A DNA stretch of 50,488 nucleotides from Lachnospiraceae bacterium (GTDB taxonomy: Bacteria > Bacillota > Clostridia > Lachnospirales > Lachnospiraceae), in assembly GCA_021205755.1 (NCBI GenBank), contig JAJPWX010000084.1:1-50488 (forward strand). Reading direction: 5' to 3'. Position 1 is the stretch's first letter; the number at the start of each line of letters is the position of its first letter. Under the pieces are notes generated by a model. That model was not told where the DNA came from and did no database searches. It saw only the letters and a program-made list of their open reading frames with translations. Both the position numbers and the translations under genes were made by a program. Positions 32,030 to 41,900 of this stretch are shown one piece after another.

Positions 32030-34324
32030 ATGAGTACTTTGGTAATTGCGGAAAAGCCGAGTGTTGCTCAGGCGATCGCAAAAGTGATTGGGGCGTATAA
32101 GCGCCAGGATGGCTATTTGGAGGGGAACGGATATCTGGTCAGCTGGTGTTTTGGACATCTGGCAGAGTATGTGATGCCGGACTTCTATGACAGCAGATAC
32201 CAGTACTGGAGGTTTGAGGATCTTCCGATTATCCCGGATAAGTGGGAACTGTCTGTTGCCAGGGAGAAAGAAAAGCAGTTCCGAATCCTTGCGGGGCTGA
32301 TGAATCCGGAGAAAACTGGGGAAGGGGAATTTCTGGTTCCTGTAGAATGTGTAGTGAACGCCTGCGATGCGGGGCGGGAGGGTGAACTGATTTTTAAACA
32401 TGCCTATGAACTGTCTGGCTGTGGCCTCCCGGTAAAACGCCTTTGGATAAATTCCCTTGAGGATAATGTGATTGCGGAGGGATTTGCTAATCTTAAAGAT
32501 GGAAGCGAGTACGCCGGCCTGCTTTCAGCTGCCGTCTGCCGTGCGCAGGCAGACTGGCTTGTCGGTATCAACGCGACGCGGGCGTTTACAACACTCTATC
32601 ATAAAAAGCTGGCGGTCGGGCGCGTCCAGACACCTACCCTGGCAATGGTAGTGGAACGGCAGAAAAAGATCGACAATTTCCAAAAGGAAACTTATTTCCA
32701 GGTAAGGCTTGAGGCCGAAGGCATTTCGGCTATATCCGGAAAAGTCATAGACGAAGCGGACTGTGATGCGCTTGTAAGTGAATGTCAGGGGAAAATGATG
32801 GAGGTCACGAAAGTAGAGCGTGTGACGGAAAAAAGTTCTCCGCCGGCCCTTTATGACCTGACTACCCTGCAGAGGGAGGCAAACCGTTTCTATGGATATA
32901 CTGCGCAGGAGACGCTTTCCATCATGCAGGAGCTTTATGAAGAACGGCTGGTGACTTATCCGAGAACAGACAGCCAGTATATCACACCGGATATGGAGGG
33001 GACGGTTTTGGATTTGCTCGATGCAGTTCCTGATGAACTTTTGTTTTTGTCTGGTCCACTGGTTGGTAAGAATATTTCACGCATCGTAAATGCGGAAAAA
33101 GTATCCGACCACCATGCAATTTTGCCTACCAGGGAGGCTTTTGCCCACAGTGGAAGCCTGGACGGCATGAAAAAGGATATTTTTAACCTGATCGTCCAGC
33201 GGCTTGTGCAGGCAGTTTCCGGTGACTGTGTTCTCCGGAAGACGATAGTGAATGTCAGGTGTGCAGGGCATGGCTTTACCGCCAAAGGGAAAGAGATCAT
33301 AGAACCGGGATATACGGCGGTCGAGGAAGCTTTTCTGGCCACTATGAAAGGAAAGGATAACTGTTGCGCAGAAGCGGGCAATCCGTCTGCCACAGATGAA
33401 AATGAGGCGGATGGGGCAGTTTTCACGGATGACGCAGGAAAAGTTCCAGAAGCTGATTTTTCAGGCCTGAAAGAGGGAATGGAGATCAAAAATGTCCTCG
33501 CAGTTAAGTGCCGCCGGTATACTTCCCCGCCCCACCCGTACACCGAAGATACGCTGCTATCGGCCATGGAGACGGCAGGGAAAAAGGAATTTGACCGGGA
33601 AACGGAAAAGAAGGGACTTGGCACACCGGCGACACGCGCATCAATGATTGAAAAACTGGTATCTTCCGGATATGCCGTCCGGAAAGGGAAGCAGATCCTG
33701 CCAACGAAAGAAGGAGCAGAGCTGATTGAAGTGATGCCTGATAGTCTGAAATCGGCCAGCCTGACTGCGGAATGGGAGAACCGGCTCCTGGAGATCGAGC
33801 GGGGAAAAGCAGGCCCGGAGGAGTTCATGTGTGGGATCACCGGGCTTCTCTCAAAAATGCTCGCGGACTGCGAAAAGATCCCTGAAGATGAGCTGCGCCG
33901 CTTTGATACGCGGGAGGTGATAGGCAGATGCCCGCTCTGCGGCCGCCCTGTCTATGAGGGCAACCGGAACTTCCACTGCGCGGACCAGTCCTGTAAGTTT
34001 GCGATCTGGAAAGAGAGCAACTATCTCTCAAATATGAAGAAAACCATCACAAAAAGCATAGCGCAGGATTTTTTGAGCAAAGGCAGAACCCATGCGGATG
34101 ATTTTTACTCCGCAAAGTCGGGGAAGAACTTTGTGGCAGACCTTGTGATGCAGATAGAGGACGGACGCGTCCGCTACAGTATGGAATTTCCGCCGAGAAA
34201 GCCATCCAGGGTTTCTGCCGGAAAGAAACATGGCGCGAAAACCGGTGACGAGAAGCGTGGCGCGAAAACCGGTGACGAGAAGCGTGGCGGGTCAAACCGC
34301 AGCAGACCTATTACTCAAAAATGA
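32030..34324 (+). CDS. topB: DNA topoisomerase III (type IA)
   Basis: 764 residues with AAAGGAGAGG before the ATG. The Toprim domain starts LVIAEKPSVAQAIAKVIG, with the metal-binding motif ACDAGREGELIF (D113 to E119; the usual second Asp is Gly). The catalytic Tyr is Y310 in RLVTYPRTDSQY. One C-terminal zinc ribbon is present (CPLCGRP...HCADQSC). It relaxes or decatenates single-stranded DNA intermediates during rolling-circle transfer and replication. The C-terminus is a basic tail with a 27-bp tandem repeat (34232-34285, units GAKTGDEKR). Type IA topoisomerases are regular cargo of Tn1549-type ICEs. Confidence 0.95.
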   Translation: MSTLVIAEKPSVAQAIAKVIGAYKRQDGYLEGNGYLVSWCFGHLAEYVMPDFYDSRYQYWRFEDLPIIPDKWELSVAREKEKQFRILAGLMNPEKTGEGEFLVPVECVVNACDAGREGELIFKHAYELSGCGLPVKRLWINSLEDNVIAEGFANLKDGSEYAGLLSAAVCRAQADWLVGINATRAFTTLYHKKLAVGRVQTPTLAMVVERQKKIDNFQKETYFQVRLEAEGISAISGKVIDEADCDALVSECQGKMMEVTKVERVTEKSSPPALYDLTTLQREANRFYGYTAQETLSIMQELYEERLVTYPRTDSQYITPDMEGTVLDLLDAVPDELLFLSGPLVGKNISRIVNAEKVSDHHAILPTREAFAHSGSLDGMKKDIFNLIVQRLVQAVSGDCVLRKTIVNVRCAGHGFTAKGKEIIEPGYTAVEEAFLATMKGKDNCCAEAGNPSATDENEADGAVFTDDAGKVPEADFSGLKEGMEIKNVLAVKCRRYTSPPHPYTEDTLLSAMETAGKKEFDRETEKKGLGTPATRASMIEKLVSSGYAVRKGKQILPTKEGAELIEVMPDSLKSASLTAEWENRLLEIERGKAGPEEFMCGITGLLSKMLADCEKIPEDELRRFDTREVIGRCPLCGRPVYEGNRNFHCADQSCKFAIWKESNYLSNMKKTITKSIAQDFLSKGRTHADDFYSAKSGKNFVADLVMQIEDGRVRYSMEFPPRKPSRVSAGKKHGAKTGDEKRGAKTGDEKRGGSNRSRPITQK
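34232..34285 (+). repeat. 27-bp perfect tandem repeat in topB tail
   Basis: Two identical copies of a 27-bp unit encoding GAKTGDEKR. In-frame copy-number changes are expected at such a repeat. Confidence 0.85.
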
Positions 34325-34477
34325 GTATTAGCATTACCATTGGCGAGTCCCGGTACTTGTTGCCAGACCACGCCAGAACAAATATATGATATGTAATGCA
34401 TAAGTGGAAGATAGCATTTGCGGGGAATATCGGTGATGCCGCTCCCTGCATAATGTATGGCAGAATGGAGAATTTAT

Positions 34478-35677
34478 ATGGCAATGAATTTTGATGAGTT
34501 TAAGGAAAAAGTGAAAGAAAGCATCCGTGATGTGCTGCCTGAAAAATATCAGGACGCAGCGGTGGATATGGTGGATACCGAAAAGATTAACTCTACTTAC
34601 ACTGCCTTGTATGTAAGACCAGAAGGTAAAAACTTTGCTTTTGTATTGAATATGGATGAATATTATGAGGATTATGCGGCTGGGCAGAAGAGCATTGAGA
34701 AAACCATACGGGATATGTCTGGAATAATCCAGAGTAATAAGCTTCCATCCGTGGATATGTCGTTGTTCAGGGATTATGAGATGGCGAAAGAAAATCTGTA
34801 TATCCGTGTATGCGGCGTGGAACAGAACCGAGACTTACTTGAGAGGGTTCCCCATCATAAAGTCGAGGATATGGCAATCATCTACTATCTCCGGGTTTTT
34901 GAGGATGAAGATGGAAGCGGTTCTGCAATGGTGACAAATAACATGCTATATCACTATGGTATTTCGCAGGAACAGCTCCATCAGGATGCTATGGGAAATA
35001 GCCAGGAACTTTTCCCGCCACGTTTATTTTCAATTTTTGATGTGATAGCGGATCGGTTGCGGGAAGAAATGATTGAAGAGGGAATTCCGGAAATGATGGC
35101 GGATAAACTGATTCAAAGTTATCGGGAGATGGATCAAACACCTCTGATTGGACTGACAAATGAGAGGGAGATAAATGGTGCAGGCGTTCTTTTTTACCCG
35201 GATATGATGGATAAGATTGGTCGTGAACTTGGAAGTGATTTTATTGTGATTCCTTCCTCGGTCCACGAAGTGCTTCTTATGCCAGATAATGGCTGCACCT
35301 CTGCAAATGAGCTGAAAAATGTGGTAAGCAAAATAAACAGGACAGAAGTCGCCCCGGAAGACCGTCTGACGAATGAAGCATACCATTATGACAGGAAAAA
35401 TCAGGTGTTTGAAAAGCTTTCTTCTTATGAGGTACGCATGGCAGAGACGGATAGGGCAGAAAATATTGGCCTGACGCCCGCAAAAACGGATATGTCTAAG
35501 GATGTCCCGCCCAAAACAGAAGCCAGAAGTGGGCATACAACTGCCAGGGAACAACCTGTGAAAAAAGAGCGGAAATCGGTCTTAAAAAGGCTGGAACAGA
35601 AAAAAGCTGAGATCAAAGTCCGTGAAGCGGGTAAGGAGAAAACGCAGGGAAAATTGAAAGAAAATGCACTTGAATAA
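34478..35677 (+). CDS. DUF5688 family protein with basic SVL tail
   Basis: 399 residues from the ATG at 34478. Residues about 1-300 fit DUF5688 (MNFDEFKEKVKESIRDVLPEKY, PHHKVEDMAIIYYLRVF, MVTNNMLYHYGISQEQL, DFIVIPSSVHEVLLMP). The family is frequent in Lachnospiraceae and Ruminococcaceae elements and has no assigned function. The last 60 residues are a polar linker and a basic helix (RKSVLKRLEQKKAEIKVREAG) that resembles the tails of the helicase and ArdC proteins in this element. It may be a cytosolic factor sent to the recipient; that is inference. Confidence 0.75.
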   Translation: MAMNFDEFKEKVKESIRDVLPEKYQDAAVDMVDTEKINSTYTALYVRPEGKNFAFVLNMDEYYEDYAAGQKSIEKTIRDMSGIIQSNKLPSVDMSLFRDYEMAKENLYIRVCGVEQNRDLLERVPHHKVEDMAIIYYLRVFEDEDGSGSAMVTNNMLYHYGISQEQLHQDAMGNSQELFPPRLFSIFDVIADRLREEMIEEGIPEMMADKLIQSYREMDQTPLIGLTNEREINGAGVLFYPDMMDKIGRELGSDFIVIPSSVHEVLLMPDNGCTSANELKNVVSKINRTEVAPEDRLTNEAYHYDRKNQVFEKLSSYEVRMAETDRAENIGLTPAKTDMSKDVPPKTEARSGHTTAREQPVKKERKSVLKRLEQKKAEIKVREAGKEKTQGKLKENALE

Positions 35678-35690
35678 GGAGGAGATTGCC

Positions 35691-35828
35691 ATGATGAATT
35701 ATGAAACGGCATTTAAACCTGCCAGGAAGCAGAAACTGGAAGAACGGAAAAAACAGGCAGGGAGAGTGGAAGCCTACTCGGATGCTATCCGAGAGCTATT
35801 GAAAAAGAAAGACCGGGAAAAGAAGTAA
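35691..35828 (+). CDS. Small basic helical protein, 45 residues
   Basis: A strong ribosome site AAGGAGGAG lies in the DUF5688 stop region, 9 nt from the ATG. The product starts MMNYETAFKPARKQKLEERK and is almost entirely a charged helix ending KKKDREKK. Translation is very likely coupled to the upstream gene. Family not recognised; its high charge would fit a nucleic-acid or partner-protein binding role. Confidence 0.6.
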   Translation: MMNYETAFKPARKQKLEERKKQAGRVEAYSDAIRELLKKKDREKK

Positions 35829-35837
35829 AACAAATGC

Positions 35838-35896
35838 ACAGGAGAGGCTGCTTACGAGAGTGCTTTACGTGGCTTATTAAGGTAGCCTCTGCCTGT
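35838..35896 (+). other. Leader hairpin before methylase-helicase gene
   Basis: ACAGGAGAGGCT (35838-35849) pairs with AGCCTCTGCCTGT (35884-35896) with one bulge. No long U-tract follows directly. It covers most of the gap before the large gene. Confidence 0.5.
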
Positions 35897-35934
35897 ACGG
35901 ATGGTTAAAATTTTTAATGGTATGGGGGAAAACT

Positions 35935-38900
35935 ATGGCAAAGATAAATGAGATCCGGGCAATGGCTGAGAACCATGCCTGCGAAGTAAGCCGCTCACCC
36001 AGGGACTGGATGGGGTTTCTGGATACGGCGGCGCGGCTTTACCGGTACAGTTTCGCGGATAATCTCCTGATCCATGCGCAGAAACCAGAAGCTACTGCCT
36101 GCGCGGAACTGGAAGTCTGGAACAAAAAAATGATGCGCTGGGTAAACCGCGGCGCGAAAGGAATAGCGCTTCTTGATAACTGGGGTGCGAGGGAACGGCT
36201 GCGCTATGTGTTTGATGTTTCCGATACCCATCCGGTACGCGGCGGCAGGGAGCCGAATTTGTGGCTGATGGAGCCATCTTATCATAAAGATGTGACAGAC
36301 CACCTGATTGACACCTATGGGCTAGATGAGATGAATGAAGGGTCGCTTCCGGCTGCGCTTCGCTCTGTTGCCAGGATGCAGGTGGAGGAAAATATCGAAG
36401 AAGCAGTATACGGGCTTGCGGAAGAAACGGAAGGGACGTACCTGGAAGAAAAAGACGAGGCAATCCTCCGTCAGGAATACACAAGGCTGCTTACAGACAG
36501 TATATTTTATACGCTGCTTCGGCGGTGCGGGTTTGAACCGCTGGATTATCTGGAGGAGGAAGATTTCAGGGGGATTACGGATTTTAATTCATTACCGGTG
36601 CTGACGTTCCTGGGGAATGCTTCTTCTATGCTTTCAGAGCCGGTCCTTCGGGACATCGGGAGAACCGTCCAGAAAATTTATCGGGAAAATGTGGAAATGG
36701 CTCTTGAAAATTCCACAATCAATATGTATAATACAAGAGAACAATTTAACGCGTTAATTCGTGAAAGTGGAAGCGAGCAGCAAATTTCTATTTCAGAGAA
36801 TGGAGGATTAGACAATGGAACTGACTTATCATCGCAAAGGGGATTACCTGTTTCCAAACCTGGAAGTGAAGCAGATGGAGCCGATAGAGATCGGCAAGTA
36901 CGGGATGCTTCGCAGAACTTACCTGAAGGAACACCATCAGAACTGGTATCAGAGCCTGTGGCTGTCCGGGAAGTTGAACCGTCACCTGTCCGAAATCGAC
37001 CGGGCGGCGAACGAGAGGATGGAGGTGCTGATGGAACAGCTGGAAGAGAGGTTCCCGGCACCAGACAAAGCGGCAGACCAACTGGCATGGGCAGCGCATA
37101 TGAACAACCTGACGGCGATGGCGGAAGAGACCGTCTTGACGGAATTGGTGTACAATTAACTGGGGATACAACTGAACAAGATTTGAGTGAAGCAGAGGAA
37201 GAAACCGCCTCTGCTTTATCTTTGCCCGAATTGCCCACCGTGAATGAACAGCGCAGGACGCTTGAGGAGCGGCAGGCGGCGCGATATGCGGGAGAGATCG
37301 CTATTCCTTCCGATGTGGTGGATGAGATACTCCGGCAGGGAAGCAACCGGGAGCGCGGGCAGCTGCGCCTGATCTATAACTTCATGGCAGAAAAGACCCC
37401 GGAGGAATATACGGAGTTTGTGAAGCAGGAATATCGGACTGGCGGCAGGGGCATTGAAGTAAACGGCCAGGAATATTCCGCCTGGTGGGATGAGCTTGGG
37501 ATGCAGATCGCGGTAAGCCATACGGTGGCTGACCGGGTATTGGATAAGGCATTCCTCTCATGGGAAGATGTTTCTGGAAGAATTCAGCAGCTTTTGGAAC
37601 AGGGCGAATATGCGCCGCAGGTTGTGCTGGATGCTGCACGGGCGAATGCTGTTTCAGAACACGCACAGGCACTTTTCTTTATGGAACGTGACCTTGCAGA
37701 AGGTGTTTCTGAACTTGTCTTTGAAGATAGCTCGGTCTTCCGTGGTGGCTATCCCGATGTGGTAGAGCGGCTCTCAGGGTTACTGAAACAGCCGGAATTT
37801 CTAGCAGACCTGAACGAACGATTGGAGGGGCTTGCGGCAGCATATGAGGAAGATCCTGAGATCATGCGTTTCCGTACCTATCTCCCGGATAAAATGTCAG
37901 CGCAGTTCCAGCTGTTCGCAAAAGAAGCTGTCCCATATCATGCGAGGGACGGCTTTGCGTGGCAAGAGCATAAATATTTTATTACACAGGATGAGATTGA
38001 CGCTTTCCTTACCAGGGGAGGCCCTTATGATAACGGCAGGCTCGCAACTTATGCATATTTCATCGCAGACCATACAGATGCGCAAAAAACGGATTTTATA
38101 AAAGAACGGTATGGGACGGGAGGAAACAGCCACGCCCTGTCCGGCGCGGATGATTCCAATGCTGATTACACCGCCAAAGGACTGACACTTGCCCGTGGCT
38201 CTTACGGGAACCCTTATGCAAGCATTTTCCTCACTTGGCCAAAAGTAGCGCAGCGGGTAAATCATCTGATCCGCATGGAACTGTTTTTAAAGCCTGCGGA
38301 TTACTCAAGGATGCCCGAATACGAGCGTGAACAGATGGCAAGAAAGGTGATGGCCTTTTATGGGAGACTGCCATCAGAGATTCCCAGACCCTTTAACGAG
38401 GATTTCTTTGGTGAGGACGCGAGGAAACAGCTGACGGAGATCCTGGCTGAACCAGCGCAGGCAGAGAAACTGTTGGAGAAGATGGATGGGGTGTTGGCTG
38501 CACTTCCGCTGGATTTTGACCGGTATGAGGAACGCGCGCAGAATCTGTCCGAACTTCACCAGTATGTAGATGGCACCTATACGATCTTTCCAGATAAGAA
38601 ACAGGAGGCTGAGCAAAAACCGGTTTCGGGCAGGCAGATGACGCTGTTTGATTTCATGAGCGTAGAAGATCTGCAGCCAGAGGTGGAGGAAGAGCCTGAT
38701 ATTTCAGCAGGGGTGCTTGATACGTCGGCTGGTAGGAGTTCGGAGCCGGATTTTGCAATAAACCCGACAAATGCAGCGAATGGCGCGGAGCCGGGAGAGG
38801 AAGCAGATAATCCGCAGGTGGTTGCCCGCTATCAGTCAACGATGGAAATGCAGGATGGTTATATCGAGGATATAGCTATTCTGCAGTATCCCAACGGCAA

Positions 38901-41900
38901 GTTTTACAACCACTATGGATTTGATGAGGGACTTGGTATGGGCGCTGCAACAGCAGGGCCTTTTGATACGCTTGAAGAAGCAAGAGGAACCGTGCTTGCC
39001 CATCGCCCTGACGCACAGGAAATTGACCTGTATGAGATTGACCTAGCGCATTCTGAGCCATCAGATCTACCGCAGTCGATGTCAGCCAAGACATATGGGG
39101 AATATCTCTCGATCAAGGGGCGTTATCCGGATACCCTGGTTGGGTTTGAGATGGAAGACCATTTTGAGTTTTTCGGGGATGATGCCCTTATGGTATCGGA
39201 TATCCTTGGCTCGAAGCTGCTGGATAAGCCCGTGGAGGGCGGTGATAGTGTTGCGGTGAGCGGATTCCCGTCCGGACAGTGGGTCTATTACTCTAAGAAG
39301 CTGTGGAGCCAGGGAGAGAATGTTTATCTCTCCGGTGAGCAGGAAGACGGGACGCATGACACGGTCAAATACTTAAGCGGCAGGGATTATCTTCCTATCG
39401 ACGCGACCGTCCATATTGACGGCGGGGAGTTTCGCATTGACAGTGTGGATTATAACCGCGGGATGGTCAGCCTGCAGGATATGACGATGGCAAAGGAAGC
39501 GCGTTATCCAATCTTCCGGGAGGAGCCGACCGGGTATGTGCGTTCCCTCTATGAAGAGGAAGAACCGCAGTATGACTTTGCTACAGAGGAAACTGTTTTT
39601 ATTGCAATCCAGCGTTCCATGTACGATTATGAAGACTTTTCCGGGGAGCAGATGGATGTGATTTATGCCGCCGCAGAAGCAGGACTGAACCTGAAACCGT
39701 TGCTGAATCCAGAATTTACGCCTGGACAGATGCAACTCATCGTGGATGTTGAAGCAAGGGTTGCAGCAGGAGAGAAAGTTGCATTTGATGGCGCAATGCT
39801 GCCGTTGACCGGCCATGTAATGACATCGGATGAGATCAATGCGGTGCGAAGGGAGTATCACCTGCCGCTGGATTTTTTTGATAGCAGCAGGGAAGAACCG
39901 GGACAGGAAACCGGATCAGGCGGTGCTGTAGGAACAGGAACGGAAACAGACGGGGCTGCGGGACAGGAAACCAATGGGCAAATTACCAGCGGACAAAGAA
40001 CTGGTATGACAGGGATGCGTCCCACCGCTCCGGGACAGAGGCCGGGAACAACGCCACTACAGGAGCGGATTAATTTCCATATCACGGACGATGACCTGGG
40101 AGCGGGAGGGGCAAAGACAAAGTTCCGGGCGAACATCGACGCAATCCGGCTATTAAAAGAACTGGAAGCAGAGAGCCGGCTGGCAACTGCGGAAGAGCAG
40201 GAAGTACTTTCCCGTTTCGTCGGATGGGGCGGTATCCCACAGGCATTTGACGCGAAAAATGAATCCTGGGCATCTGAGTATGCCGAAGTGAGGGAACTGT
40301 TAACCACCGAGGAATACCGGGAGGCGCGGGCATCTACACTGAACGCATTTTATACGTCCCCGGCTGTAATTAAGGCAATGTATGCGGCTTTGGAGAACAT
40401 GGGACTCCGCTCTGGAAATGTGCTGGAGCCATCCTGTGGCGTCGGCAATTTCATGGGGCTTGTCCCGGAAAGCATGGACGGGCTGAAAATGTATGGGGTA
40501 GAGCTGGACAGCATCTCCGGCAGGATAGCGGGGCAGCTGTACCAGAAAAATAAGATTGCTGTGCGCGGCTTTGAAACGGTGGATTTCCCGGAAAGTTTTT
40601 TTGATTGTACTATCGGCAATGTCCCCTTTGGGGAATATAAGGTTGTTGACCCGAAATATGACCGCTACAACTTCCTGATCCATGATTATTTTATCGCAAA
40701 GAGTCTTGACCTGGTGCGTCCGGGCGGTGTGGTGGCGGTTGTTACATCCTCCGGGACGATGGATAAGCAGAATGAGTCTGTGCGGCGTTATCTGGCGAAC
40801 CGGGCTGATCTCTTAGGGGCAATCCGCCTGCCGAACAATGCGTTTTTAATGAATGCCAATACCGGCGTGGTGGCGGATATCCTGTTTTTGCAGAAACGTG
40901 ACCGTGCGATGCTGGAGGAACCGGAATGGGTGCATCTGGGGAAGACATCAGAAGGATATACGGTCAATTCTTATTTTGCACAGCATCCGGAGATGGTGCT
41001 TGGCGAGTTTACGACAGAGAGTACCCAGTATGGCAAGCAGGAGGTTACGGTGAAATCCATCGAGGGCACAGTCCTTGTGGATCAGCTTTCCGAAGCAGTT
41101 TCCCATATTCACGGCACGATTACGGAGCTGGAACTGGATGACCTGGAACTGAATGAGGTGGATACTTCCATCCCGGCAGACCCGGGCGTGAAGAATTTCA
41201 GCTATGCCAATGTGGACGGACAGGTATATTATCGTGAGAATTCGAGGATGAACCTTATGGAGCTGCCGAAAATGACTTCGGAGAGAATCCTGGGGATGAT
41301 CGAAATCCGGAATATGACACAGGAACTGCTCTCCTTGCAGATGGAGGACTGTAGCGACCTGGAATTAAAGGCTGCGCAGGACAAATTGAACCGCCAGTAC
41401 GATGCTTTTACTGCACAGTACGGGCTTCTCAATAATAACGCGAACCGCAGGGCCTTTTCGCAGGACAGCAGTTATTGCCTGCTGGCGTCCCTGGAGATTG
41501 TGAATGAGAATGGGGAACTGGAGAGGAAAGCGGACATTTTCACAAAGCGGACTATCCGCAAGCCGGTGCCGGTAACAAGTGTGGATACGGCGAGCGAAGC
41601 ATTGGCAGTCTCCATTGGGGAAAAAGCCAGGGTCGATGTGCCGTTTATGGCGCAGTTATCCAGAAAGACGGAGGATGAGGTCACGCAGGAACTGGCGGGT
41701 ATTATCTTTAAGAATCCACTGACGGAGCAGTGGGAAAGCTCTGACGAATATCTTTCAGGAAATGTCCGGGAAAAGCTCTCCATAGCAAGGCAGTTTACAG
41801 AAAACCATCCGGAATATGCCATCAACGCGGAGTACCTGGAACGGGTGCAGCCGAAGAACCTGGATGCGTCCGAGATTGAAGTGCGGCTGGGTGCCACATG

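Noticed and set aside
36335-36604. 89-residue plus-strand frame in the methylase-helicase gene
   Set aside because: Unlike the tnpV frame, it has no ribosome site and no family pattern.
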